From Prostheceraeus crozeri (taxonomy: Eukaryota; Platyhelminthes; Polycladida; Euryleptidae): a stretch of DNA of 64,000 bases. A program made the position numbers and the translations under genes. The notes below the pieces were generated by a model that searched no databases, was not told the DNA's origin, and saw only the letters and a program-made list of their open reading frames with translations. The stretch lies in contig CAJQUW010001851.1 in NCBI GenBank assembly GCA_907163375.1, positions 108,501 to 172,500 of the forward strand, given 5' to 3'. Below, piece by piece: positions 13,580-24,579 of this stretch (position 1 is the stretch's first letter; every line of letters starts with the position of its first letter).

Positions 13580-14288
13580 CAGGGCTCCCAAAGAGGTTCA
13601 CTCAAAAAATCGCGCACGGACTTTTTGGGAGTCGCGCAAGGCGCTAGAAAAATGGGCACTATCGCAATATACTGGCCCAATCAATGACAATTAAAAATAC
13701 TGACAAATACACAGGAATGTGACTGTTGCCCCCCGGTCGACGATGTACATGTACAGTCATGTCACTACGTTAACCGGTAGAAACTTGTGAACTTAGCTAC
13801 AGCACATCTATTTTTTCTCAAATAAAAATGATAACACTTTCGAAAAAACGGACAGTATATTCAATAAATGCATTAACATTGGTGGTTAAAATCCAGCATA
13901 AAATCTTTAACAAAATAAACTGAATCGAAATACGTATAAGCGTTATCTAATTATTGCGTTCAACAGTTCATAGAAAGCAAAATTAGTCTTTTTTACTACT
14001 CTAGACTAAAATTTAACACATGGATTCATTGCATTGTTATACTAACATTAACTGGTAATATCTACACCTAACTACAAGTAATACAAAAAATATGCAAATA
14101 TATCAATAAGGCAACTTGAACATTCATGCAGCGGTACTAAATCATCACTTTGATTTTTAATGTCTGTTTCTGAACGTGTTCTCCTGTTTTGTATTTTAAT
14201 AAGTGATTTTCACAAATTTAGCGCAGCATTCTAAAAATTCGCACAATCGCGCAGTAATGTCAAGATTAGCGCAGCTGCGGGAGCCCTG
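13580..14288. mobile_element. non-autonomous hAT-type DNA transposon (709 bp)
   Basis: Terminal inverted repeats CAGGGCTCCC at both ends, fitting the CAGNG start common in hAT elements, are flanked by a perfect 8-bp direct duplication GCTGCAGG at 13572-13579 and 14289-14296. Both subterminal regions are rich in GCGC/TCGCGCA motifs, as expected for hAT transposase binding sites. There is no transposase-like protein, so this is a MITE-like derivative. It sits 63 bp downstream of the splice donor of the phosphodiesterase exon. Confidence 0.85.
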
Positions 14289-14351
14289 GCTGCAGGCTTT
14301 TGGATTTATATGACTTTTGATTATGAACAACGTTTAGTTTCGGGGACTCAC

Positions 14352-14718
14352 TTATCATCCACGGCCAGAGAAGTGTTACTGCTGAATGCTGTAGCGTGGG
14401 ACGTCAACCAAGCGTCAACCATTCCCCTCGTCGCCTTCCGAGTGAAATAATCAACTGCGAAATCGGGATGTTCATCCAACCATTGCTCCACACGTTCTGA
14501 TTCGCTTCCAGGTTGACGATTGTCGAGAACATCAAGACTTGGGGCCATATCGGCGGGCGCACTATGCTTCCTCTGTACGCCGCCTGAGCCTCCGTCTACA
14601 CTGTCGTACCCTAATGTCGTGTTGAGACCTGAGACAGAGCGTCTTCCTGACGTTGTCATGGAGCGCATATCGCCGACATGAGATGCGGACGGATGATGAC
14701 TCAAGGGTAGTCCAAGTT
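14352..14718 (-). CDS. PDE5-like cGMP phosphodiesterase, N-terminal coding exon
   Basis: The minus-strand exon encodes a Ser/Gly-rich segment and then ERVEQWLDEHPDF and YFTRKATRGMVDAW. This is very close to the start of vertebrate cGMP-specific phosphodiesterase 5 (VEAWLDDHWDF, then YFVRKATREMVNAW), and less close to PDE11. The family hydrolyses cGMP and has this N-terminal region, two GAF domains and an HD-type catalytic domain; only the N-terminal part lies here. Boundaries: acceptor TTTTTGTCAG directly before 14718, and a consensus donor GTGAGT from 14351 downward, with the exon ending two bases into a codon. A stop upstream of the acceptor and a stop in the donor close the frame. Internal methionines exist, so it could also supply an alternative start. 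Later exons should lie at lower coordinates, but I recognised none. Confidence 0.85.
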
Positions 14719-15584
14719 CTGACAAAAATGCAGAAATTATGTCTGAAAGTAGTACAGCAAAACTGAATCATAAGTGAGAGTTCACAATAGTATGCAAAAT
14801 TTGCAATACTTGTAATCATCGATATCGATATTCTGCAGTGTACATTGGTATCACATTCGATGATAAATATTCTATGTGAATGAAGAAAGTATTACGAAGC
14901 ATGATATTGACCGTCATAGAATTCCTTATTACATTTCTATCTATCAATCATTATTAAGTCAAATATGACTATCATGACAAACATTAACCATTGCAAGTAA
15001 TATTTGTATCATTTATGTCGAAAGCAATCCACAAAAAATGTATAACGGAAGTTTAAAAACAAGCGAACAACAGTGGGTGGACTTAATTTGTCAATCTTCT
15101 GGGCGGTTCGCACAAAATGAATTTAAGAAAATGCACTCAAGCTTGTTTCCAAATCAATATCTGCAAAGTTTTAAGTCTATCTTCATCATTCGTTGTATGG
15201 CAAAAGTTGACAGAGCATTGGATATATGTGCTATCTGTCGTACCAGTGATGAAGGCTCTCTTTTGACCTTAGATTCAACGCTATCAACGGTTCTCTTATT
15301 ATGGTTTGAAGCCGAGGATGAGAACATCCAAAAGAACTTGACTTTCTAAAGATGCTTCATAAAGGTAACTAGGCAAAGGTACTTTTCTTTATACAGGAAA
15401 ATAAGTAAATGGAAAACTGCTGGTCTGGTACAAAAACAGAGCTGAATATCGGATTTTCAGTCACAAATTATTTGCGTTATTATTGCTAAGACAAAAAAAG
15501 ATGGACTAAAAGTTTTGGGAGTATGTCACTAATAATGCCAAATGAGCGTTTGTAAACATTTTATGTTGGAGGAAGTTCTATCGA
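14719..15584. other. no recognised gene
   Basis: AT-rich sequence upstream of the phosphodiesterase exon on its strand, presumably intron or 5' region. A 103-codon frame at 15038-15349 on the plus strand has no motif I recognise. Confidence 0.35.
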
Positions 15585-15603
15585 TAGACTTATCGCAGCG
15601 GTC

Positions 15604-16149
15604 TTGTCCAGTTGTCCAGTTCCTACTCGTCAATTGTCAACTCTTGACACTATTCTCACTCGTGATCCATCTAATGTTCCTCTCCTGGAAGTGTCCGATC
15701 CTTTTCACTCTACATGCGACCATTCTGCTGTCCTTTTTACAATCCAAGTTAACGTGAAGAGTGCTTATAAGATATCTCAAAAATGTACAGGGAAGCAAGG
15801 GTTTTACTATTTCTGGAATGGGAATTTTGATGGCATGAGAGCCTTTATACAATCTGTTCCGTGGCGTTCTTACATGTTCTCTATTGAGTGCTCCTCTAAT
15901 CATGTTGACCCATCCCAATCGATCAACACTATGTGGGACTTCTTTCTTTCTGTCATGGTTGATGCCATTAATAAATATATCCCTCAACGTGCTGTTACAA
16001 ACAGTGCCTCCAAAAAACCTAAAGTATTGAGGAAATTTCTGCACAAGAAAAGACATTATTACAAAAGAGACAAATCAATGCATCAAATATACGCTGAAGA
16101 GTATGATCGCGAAGTAAGAAGACTAATCCTTGTAAAAGAATCTTTATAA
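15604..16149 (+). pseudogene. LINE ORF2 fragment: end of endonuclease and linker
   Basis: A stretch of 181 open codons. The first part, with STLDTILTRDPS and CDHSAVLF, matches the last blocks of the apurinic-like endonuclease of LINEs (the usual SDH motif appears as CDH). The rest is the basic linker with KKPKVLRKFLHKKRHYY. The frame at 16185-16538 continues with FYSYINKKLRN and runs into the PLE-1 insertion at 16521. An antisense frame of similar length is a shadow of this one. Confidence 0.75.
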
Positions 16150-16520
16150 CATGTAATCATTAGAACATTATAAAAAGCAGAAACGTGAATTCCTTTTATT
16201 CCTACATCAATAAAAAGCTTAGAAATACCAACAGTATACCGACTCTCAACAGTGAATTCGATGAGTCTGTGAGTAATGGATTTGATAAAGCAAATGTCTT
16301 GAAGAGGTACTTTTTATCCGTTTTTTCTAAAGATAATGAAGATTTTCTCATTTTTCCATCCAGAGCCGCTGGTCAGTGTTCCCTCAGTATGGTAGAAGTT
16401 CCTATATCTAAAAATCTCGAAAGCTTTGATGAATTTGCACCCAAAACTTTCCCAAACTACAGATTCTTTGCAGGCCTACCTATTAAAGGAAGTTGCACTC
16501 GAAATTTCTCTTTTTCTTGC

Positions 16521-17283
16521 AATGAATCAATGATGTGAAAAAAATCAGTTTTCTCTCCCGAGTAATTTAATGCCACTAAATAATTACGAATAAAAAATAT
16601 GTACACAGCCGACGTTTCGGGTCCAGACCCTTTCTCAAGGCAAGGCAGCAATAAATAACACTGTCTAAACTGGCTCGTTAGATACGCAGTATAGCTCCGG
16701 TTGTCTCATGACGTCTGTTCATTTTAGGATGGCACTTATTGATTAATCGCGATTCCGCCACGCTTGTTTCAACGGGATCATTTAAGCAGCGAAGAAATTC
16801 AACATCAAAATCATCAATCGAACCGTTAACAAGACAGGTCTTACTGTGTTCAGACAAAGCACTTAGATCATTTTTATTACGAATACTGAGACTGTGTTCG
16901 TTGTATCTAATGTAGAATGGTCTAGCAGTTTTACCTATATATTTATCACCACACTTTCAACAAGAGAATTGATATACAACACACGATGTCTCGCAGTTAT
17001 GATTTTGGGATAGCTTGTTGCATATTCTACAATCATTGTGTTTACTTTTTTTGCATTTTTTCTTCAAAACATTACGCAGTTTTTTGTTGCCCGTACTGAC
17101 GAGACGGACATTCAACCTATGTTTTCTTATTTGGTAATTAATTTTCCGATTAAGACTGTCGCTTATAAACGGTAACTTCAGAATGCTTTTTTTATCATCG
17201 TTGATTTCACTAGTTTTATTTTTTTGGGTATTTCTATCAGACACACTCAAATCGTTATTAGTGTATCCATTAAATTTTAAATT
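16521..17283 (-). repeat. left arm of 763-bp inverted repeat
   Basis: Reverse complement of 18386-19148, same length, with about two mismatches seen. It carries an inverted copy of the linker, GIY-YIG region and 3' untranslated end of PLE-1, including the hammerhead-like motif. The two arms are separated by 1102 bp (17284-18385), so the locus could fold into a very long hairpin. Confidence 0.95.
16608..16641 (-). ncRNA. hammerhead-like motif in inverted arm of PLE-1
   Basis: Mirror copy of the motif at 19028-19061, with the same sequence on the minus strand. See that entry for the structure. Confidence 0.4.
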
Positions 17284-18712
17284 ATGGCTTTGTGTTACCC
17301 ATGACAATGATGTTGTCAATAGAACCGAGAGTATCCTCATGGATGAAGCTATCTATAAACGCATTGATAAAAGTAAGCACAAATCTTTAGAAAAACAAGC
17401 GAACCAATTAGTTAATGACGTCTTAAAAAGCAAAATGAGTAGTTCTAACATGCAGCGTATGTTAGTATCAGGCACTTCACCAGCTTCTTTCTATACATTA
17501 ATTAAAGATTACAAGGAGAAAACTGATAAAAATTCTTTTCCCCTGAGGCCTATAGCTTCGGTGATGAATACACCAGGAAACAAAATCGATTGGTTTTGCG
17601 GTAGAATATTAAATCAATTGACTAATTACGTACCAGCATATCTATCAAGCTCTTTGCAACTAATGAATGACCTCGAGAAATTAAACTCTAATGACATAGC
17701 CGAAAATTCCACATTTATTTCTTTAGATGTTGTGAACCTTTACCCCAGCGTTCCAATTGATAGAGCTATTTGCGTGATTTCTGATTTCGCTAAAAATCAT
17801 TGGAATGATATTGATAACTTCGGAATTACTCCAGATCAATTCATCAGCATGATCAAATTCGTCTCCTACAACTATGAGATTGAATATAATAATAAAAATT
17901 ATTTACAAATTAAAGGGTGTCCGATGGGCTCTCATTATGCACCCCCATTTTCGATCATATTCATGGGTTATATAGAAGAAAAGGCAATGTTTATTATAAA
18001 TTCACGCCTACAGTTGAATAACTTGATTTATAAAAGATACATTGATGACTGCATCATCGGTCCGTTGCAAAGAAACAAAGAATACTGTGACTTCATATTA
18101 GAGACATTCAATTCGATTGATGACAACATAAAGTTTACCATTGAAAACCCCGAAGATGGGTTACTGAATTTTTTAGATTTAAGTATTTGGTTAGAGAATA
18201 GGAAAATCATGCACAAAAAATATGTAAAAGACATATCGTCTGGCAATGCTTTGAAAAAAGATAGTTGGCTACCGAGCTCCGTCAAAACTAATTTCGTAAA
18301 GCAGAGCATTATAGACACACGTAATCGGTGTAGTTCAACGCTCTCTGATAACATTAAAATGGAATCGGAGAAAAAATGTAAAGAAAATTTAAAATCTAAT
18401 GGATACACTAACAACGATTTGAGTGTGTCTGATAGAAATACCCAAAAAAATAAAACTAGTGAAATCAACGATGATAAAAAAAGCATTCTGAAGTTACCGT
18501 TTATAAGCGACAGTCTTAATCGGAAAATTAATTACCAAATAAGAAAACATAGGTTGAATGTCCGTCTCGTCAGTACGGGCAACAAAAAACTGCGTAATGT
18601 TTTGAAGAAAAAATGCAAAAAAAGTAAACACAATGATTGTAGAATATGCAACAAGCTATCCCAAAATCATAACTGTGAGACATCGTGTGTTGTATATCAA
18701 TTCTCTTGTTGA
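17284..18712 (+). CDS. Penelope-like reverse transcriptase (PLE-1)
   Basis: The open frame encodes a Penelope-type reverse transcriptase: LRPIASVMNTPG near the fingers, FISLDVVNLYPSVP (motif A), GCPMGSHYAPPF (motif B), RYIDD with YIDD at 18038-18049 (motif C) and LNFLDLSI (motif D/E region). A basic linker with a cysteine cluster (CRICNKLSQNHNC) follows. The GIY-YIG endonuclease part, with KYIGKTARPF and an EHS motif, continues in the same frame to a stop at 18991 beyond one interruption. The frame is also open upstream of 17284, but there it reads the antisense of the inverted arm and is not part of the protein. The N terminus is missing through 5' truncation. Such proteins copy the element RNA at a nick made by the endonuclease. 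Confidence 0.9.
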
Positions 18713-19148
18713 AAGTGTGGTGATAAATATATAGGTAAAACTGCTAGACCATTCTACATTAGATACAACGAACACAGTCTCAGTATTCGTAATAAAAATG
18801 ATCTAAGTGCTTTGTCTGAACACAGTAAGACCTGTCTTGTTAACGGTTCGATTGATGATTTTGATGTTGAATTTCTTCGCTGCTTAAATGATCCCGTTGA
18901 AACAAGCGTGGCGGAATCGCGATTAATCAATAAGTGCCATCCTAAAATGAACAGACGTCATGAGACAACCGGAGCTATACTGCGTATCTAACGAGCCAGT
19001 TTAGACAGTGTTATTTATTGCTGCCTTGCCTTGAGAAAGGGTCTGGACCCGAAACGTCGGCTGTGTACATATTTTTTATTCGTAATTATTTAGTGGCATT
19101 AAATTACTCGGGAGAGAAAACTGATTTTTTTCACATCATTGATTCATT
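18386..19148 (+). repeat. right arm of 763-bp inverted repeat
   Basis: The native 3' end of PLE-1: linker, GIY-YIG endonuclease coding part to 18991, then about 157 bp of 3' untranslated sequence with a hammerhead-like motif. Its inverted twin is at 16521-17283. Confidence 0.95.
19028..19061 (+). ncRNA. hammerhead-like motif in PLE-1 3' region
   Basis: GCC, then UUGAGAA (compare the CUGANGA box), a stem II of at least three GC pairs (GGG with CCC), then GAAAC and a GUC triplet followed by GGC that pairs with the opening GCC. Hammerhead motifs in the pseudo-LTRs of Penelope-like elements are established knowledge. Two core positions differ from the consensus, so cleavage activity is doubtful. 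Confidence 0.5.
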
Positions 19149-20668
19149 ATGGTCCTCCCGCCTTCAGCCATGTCTTATATTTTCTTGTAATGCTATTTGA
19201 GAAGTCATTATTGTGTGGTTTCATTCCTGACATCTGGAAACACGCGACGGTTATTCCTGTATACAAGCGCAAAGGTCAACCATCCTCTCCCTCTAATTGA
19301 AGACCTATTTCCCTCATCTCACATGTTTGCAAAGTAATGGAATGCTTAATTGCTGACAGAATGTTTGAATACCTTATTAGAAGTTCGTTGCTAAATGATA
19401 CAATCAATTTGGCTTCATAAAACGAAGATCGACTACCTCCCTTCTCTTACAATCTGCATTTGACAGGATCGAATCTCTAATGAATGGTAAAAGGATGGAC
19501 TGTGTATACATTGACATGGCCCGACCCTTCGATTCTGTTGTGCATAGGAAATTGATTCTGAAACTGCGAAGTTATAGATTCAGTTATGAGCTTCTTATCT
19601 AGATTTCAATGTTTTTAAATGATCGATCTCAGGCTGTCGTGGTGGATAATTTTGTTTCTAATACTCTCTCTGTGGTAAGTGGGGTTCCCCAAGGTACTGT
19701 GCATGGACCTCTGCTTTTCCTAATAAATGTAAATCATATTTTTGAATCTTTCGAATCAAACATCTGTGAAGTTATGTGCTGATGATTCCAAATTCTATCA
19801 TTCCTGTGGTGATGCAAGTACTCCTGCATTCATTAATGGTCTAAAAAATTTTGAGATTTGGATGTATCTGGTAACTAAATTTAGCCATTGATAAATGCTG
19901 AGTATTTTCTATTGGCAAAAGATTCTCTGAAGACGTTCCTTACATATTGAATGATGTTACCTTAAGATCTGTTAATTCTGTCAACGATTTGAGAATCCTC
20001 ATTTCATCGCACCTAAAGTCTAGTTCTCATTGTGACAGCATTGCTTGCAAAGCCTATTCTCGTGCCTACTGCATTCTGAAAGGCTTTACGTTTCGTCGAT
20101 TTTTTGATCCACGGCTACAAATGCTTTGTTCGTCCTATTCTTGAGACAAATTCTCAAATATTTAGTTCATATTTTAAACGTGACATCGATCAACTTGAAC
20201 GTTCGCATTTCGCATACCGATTACGAATACCGACTAAAACTGTTGTCTATTGCTTCCCTTTGCAAGAGAAGAACTGTATTGGACATTTGTTTTCTTTACG
20301 AAGCCTTCCACAAGTTAACAGACTTTGACTTTGATAAATTCTTTATTTCCGTCCCCTTTTCTCACGGTACCCGTATTTTTACCAATAATCTGTTTCAACT
20401 AGTTTCCCGTATTTTCCCAAAACGTAATTATTTGAGCAATTTTTTTCTTTTCGTGTTTGCAAGGTTTAGAACAAATTGCCGTTGTCGTGTGTTTTGGCTC
20501 CGTCAATTTTTGACTTCAAAAAATGTTTAAAGAATGAGCTTTAATTGTGCTATTGTGACAAGAGAAATAACTTTTGCGCTCGTCTGTAAGAGCTACCGCC
20601 GGTGGCCATGACTTGCTTTTCTGCAAATTATTTTGCGGAATAAATTTATCTTATCTCATCTTATATTG

Positions 20669-21256
20669 AATGATATTTCATTAAATCGCATCTGAGTTAC
20701 TTGATAATGATAAATCAATTTCATGGGCATCATCAGAACAAGTAGTCAAGCAATTGATGCATTTGGTGTGAATGAAAGACTTTCTATCTTGCCTTAATTA
20801 GCGGCTGTTGACGGATGCTGGATTCATGGAATTGCTTACCACGAAGGCGTTCAAACATCAGTGAGCTACCTATCATCAGTAATTTACTCAGGATTCCTCA
20901 GACATTATGAATACATGTCATCCATGATTACATACATGACGTAAGAGAAGCGATGGTGAAAGCATGCTACATGTATACATTTCTGTACTTCAATTTATGA
21001 CATAATGGAAGATGGATTTTCCGCAAATCATCAACTCCTTTCTTCACTGCTTCTGGATCGCGTGTATAGACAAAAAGAATTACATTTAATCAAAGCTTGA
21101 CGGAACAGAAACAGCTTATAAATCAGAGTTGGAGGAAGAGGATGAACCGGAGGAGTTCAGAGTATCAGGTACTATTTTGACTGCGAATGTTGGATGAATG
21201 ATCGCTAGCTTCTTCAGTGTTATAAAGTCCATCGATATTGACGATAAGAACTACAG
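20669..21256. other. no recognised gene
   Basis: AT-rich sequence following the LINE tail. No exon or element recognised. Confidence 0.4.
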
Positions 21257-21343
21257 CGTGGGCGGAAAGTAAGTGCTTATTAGAAAATGTATCTATTTTG
21301 TCTCCATCTACATTTTCTAATAAGCACTTACTTTCCACCCACC
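21257..21343. repeat. 35-bp inverted repeat hairpin with 17-base loop
   Basis: Left arm 21257-21291 and right arm 21309-21343 are complementary. The inner 29 or so pairs appear perfect; the outer end contains a few mismatches. The loop is 21292-21308. The high identity in otherwise unconstrained DNA suggests a recent origin or selection. No target duplication or element family was recognised. Confidence 0.85.
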
Positions 21344-24300
21344 CTGCATATTTCAACACTTAAAAATTAGATGACCCTATTCTAGAGAGCCAGCACTGCC
21401 TCTTTGCAGCAACGTGTTTTAATTGATTCTTCAAATAAGTCGAAACCCTTCGATATTCATTGACTTTCAATATCACATCAGCTGACAAACTGATATTGTT
21501 CTAAATTCTAGAAGATATACATTACTTTAGTTTCATGCGAGATATTGCTTAGTACTATAAGATAAAAATGCTAGTATATTAAGAAATACTAAATCCACTT
21601 AAATAGGAAAATACAAACAAGAACACATACATAATAGAAAATTAATAGAAGCTTCATGAAGTATATTGTAAAAGCAGTTGATAAATTCCGAAAAGTATTA
21701 ACTTTGTAATTCTTGCGACGAGCGATCCAGTTATAATTGAACATTACTGTACGCAGATGAAAATAAAGGGAAATCAGTTGACGAAATAATATTAGCTGAA
21801 ATAAAATTCAGCATTATAATTTCAGATTTCTCATTTCTCATTAGGATTAATTATCTGCAGATGTCGCTAAAATCGAAATCATGATGGGATTTAAATTGCA
21901 ATACAAAAGCAGTCAAGAATTGGCCACCTTGTGGAATGGAAAAGATCTTCGATGCTTTTAGTAAAAGATCTTCGACGCTTTTAGTAAAACATCTTCATTG
22001 CTTCTATAACTCCTGAGTTGAAATGAATTGGAATATTTGAATATCATGTTTATTTCTGCTATGATTCAGTGATTGAACTATCATATAGTCTAGATTACTT
22101 CTTTTCGTACCGGTGTGTGGCTTCTTCTTGAAGCATCTCACAGTCAACTAATCTTGGTTACCTACCATTCAGAACATCAATTAACGTTTGACATTTATCG
22201 AAATAATGAATTGTCAATTTGCTGCAAGTGAAGAACTGGCGAAGGACACTTTACCTACAACTACGTATTGCCATCTGACAATATACACACACATATACAT
22301 GTTGTCATTGTAATCAACTTCATAAAAAGCAACCTTTTTTCTACATATACATCAAGCTTCATATCAAATGTCAGTAAGATAGGAATGATCATAGAAAGTT
22401 GATGGGACGGTTATAATCAATGAGATTGCATTCAGACAATTACATCCAAGTGGACGCGTAGAAACGATGTTTCTCTGCATGCTTTGAATGACCAACAAAT
22501 CACATGGGAGACAGTAGGAGACAGACATCTGATCAGTGACATGAAAATCGTTTCCCAGACACTGGGACACACTTAGACGACCACAGCAATCAGAATAGTG
22601 AATAATCGGCAAAAGCAAGTGGAAAAATCGATGCGATTGTACCCCTATTAAAGTTCAAAATTACATTTTTTACGATCTCGAGTTTGTCAAGTATGGAAGT
22701 CACGATATGACATCAGGATAAAATATATTAAAATAGCGAGGACATAGGAAGTTCAAATACGCACTGGTATACTATGAAGAGGAAAAATGCAGCTCAGAGA
22801 TAAATGAGGAGTCAACAATAAAAATATCATCGCAAGGACCTAAAAGAATATTCACTATCAGTGAAGACTAGTCACACGTTTGACTATCTGTTTTTATGGA
22901 GTAAAGTAACAAATTATCTTTTTATGTAGCACCTCAAAACAACAAATTTCTTTGACACATATTCAAAAATTGATTATTTGACAAAGTCCATACATGCATT
23001 TAATTCCAGCATTTTGTTTAGATGTTCCATTTTAATTTTATAGAATATTGAGACAAAATTTGTTGTTTCGACTGAAATAAAAAAGGGGTCAGGTATTTAA
23101 TTGCAATGACGTCTAAAAAGGGCAACTTACTACTAAAACGACAATTAAACAAAACTCAGAAATTGTCCACAAAAACAATAACAAATTTATGTGACGTGTG
23201 GTGATTTCCTGTTTTGCATAATTTTTCTTTTAGCAGAAACAAAATTGTTAATTTAAACTGAGTTTTTAAACAAATCAAAAACTAAAAGCACGAGAAAATT
23301 ATTCTTCCGAAATTGCTTCATTTTATTTTAAACTGAAATGAATCACGTAAAACACGCTTTGAAAATTGAATCTTAAAATAAACTTCAATAATTAGATCAT
23401 ACTTCCATTGAAATGCGAAATGAAATCGTCTACCCTTTAAGTTCGATTAAACACTATATGGCTTGGGACAAGTTCACAAAGCTACATGTACTCAAATATC
23501 TGAGAATATAAGCAAAACTACGCAAAAATAAAATATCTCGCGATTTGAGAAGAGTAGCATAATCTTAGTCATCTAAATCGAAATTCCGCTTCTTAGGAAC
23601 TGCACAAACCCCTGGCCAGAGAAGTTCATTGAATAAGAAGTTCATAAGTGACATTCAAGTTGACACGAACATTTTACGTGTAGGAGTTGCATTGATTTGA
23701 AAAATAAATGACCCAAGACAGGCTAGGAAAGAAATATCTCCGATAACTAAAACTGTTAAGAAGACAACATTTTCTCATTAGACGGATTCATAAAAGCATC
23801 GCGAACAGAATTGATTCAAAAATGATTCTTCCGAAAAAGGAATCTTTCTTTATAACTCTCCGTCTTTAAGTGTCGTTCTTCAATTACGGGCGAATGGAGA
23901 AATTTCCAAACGAGTTGCCGCTTCAAGGAAAACATAATCTGTTCTCCCTATATTTCATTTCCTCTCCATTTTTTCTGCCTGCAGCACTCACCTCTTGCGA
24001 ATGACACTCATCTCATCTGTCATCTTCGTTTTACCTCTGCATTGACTCTCGTATTAGCTCCGCGAAATGCGTCAAAATATTAATAGCTCAAATCAATCCT
24101 GCTTTACGAAGAATGTTAACTGAGAGTCTATTATTCCTTTGCAAATCATCAACTTAAAGAGCTGTGATATTCTGAAGCACCAGGCAGGTCCCAGAATCAC
24201 ACATGTGAATCAAACACTCAGAATCACTATAGGTTACATCAAAAAGCAAATTCTATGCCTGTCAGTGCGCTTGATCATAATTAAATTGACTAGCAGTGAG

Positions 24301-24555
24301 TAACTGATCGTTTTGAAACTATACATTCTAGGAAAGTGATCCAAAGAGCAGATGATTTTGAAAAATGTTGATTATCATCCATTATCCTCCGTCACTCACT
24401 TGATCTAAGCTTCCAAAACTTTTCGATTATCCCTAATGCGTGCTGTAAAATTTTAGATTGCACCAACACCAGGCTGTGGGCTGTTTTCACTCTCAATTGT
24501 ACTCTCTTGCGACCCAGCAATCCTAATAGTAAATCCTCTGCCTTCTTAAAAGCTG
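21344..24555. other. no recognised gene; one short tandem repeat
   Basis: AT-rich sequence with no recognised exon. It contains the 23-bp tandem repeat listed separately. The segment 24390-24555 just before the TA tract is open in the same frame as PLE-2, but shows no Penelope motif and is probably unrelated. Confidence 0.4.
21941..22006. repeat. 23-bp tandem repeat, about 2.9 units
   Basis: Units starting at 21941, 21964 and 21987 share AAAGATCTTCGA or a close variant followed by GCTTTTAGTA. Exact 23-base spacing. Minisatellite-like. Confidence 0.8.
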
Positions 24556-24579
24556 TAGTATATATATATATATATATAT
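24556..24579. repeat. TA microsatellite, left of PLE-2
   Basis: An uninterrupted TA run that merges directly with the first coding bases of PLE-2. A second, less regular TA tract lies at the right end of the element (26160-26206). Confidence 0.9.

Larger units (their letters stand above)
16521..19148 (+). mobile_element. Penelope-like element PLE-1 with inverted 3' copy
   Basis: A 5'-truncated Penelope-like retroelement (17284-19148, plus strand) is preceded head-on by an inverted copy of its own 3' region (16521-17283). Both arms are 763 bp and, by eye, differ at only about two positions. The coding part has a Penelope-type reverse transcriptase and a GIY-YIG endonuclease. Penelope-like elements are known for variable, partly inverted or tandem copies at insertion sites. 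The insertion lies inside the LINE at 15585-20668, and the LINE frame resumes right after 19148. No clear target duplication is visible. The element's frame is interrupted about once, and both arms share that interruption, which points to one insertion event. Confidence 0.9.
15585..20668 (+). mobile_element. decayed LINE (ORF2: endonuclease to 3' end), interrupted by PLE-1
   Basis: Left of the insertion, 15604-16149 encodes the end of an APE-type endonuclease (CDHSAVLF) and the linker to the reverse transcriptase. Right of it, 19149 onward continues with FIPDIWKHATVIPVYK, then VYIDMARPFDSV (motif A, 19507 region), VSGVPQGT (motif B) and CADDSK (motif C, near 19775), followed by thumb and C-terminal parts to about 20530. 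The 3' end has an AATAAA-like signal and a short TTATC-type repeat tail near 20641-20666. Several stops and frame changes make it non-functional. The 5' end is truncated near 15585. The style is CR1/Jockey-like; clade uncertain. Confidence 0.85.

Noticed and set aside
15637-16056. 139-codon minus-strand frame
   Set aside because: Antisense shadow of the LINE linker at 15604-16149.
17183-17283. Extra N-terminal segment of the PLE-1 frame
   Set aside because: It translates the inverted arm backwards and is not part of a Penelope protein.
18028-18486. 152-codon minus-strand frame
   Set aside because: Antisense of the PLE-1 reverse transcriptase; its start also matches the inverted arm.
24390-24577. 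Upstream extension of the PLE-2 frame
   Set aside because: Open in frame, but no Penelope motif before PPGRP; the TA tract marks the truncation point.
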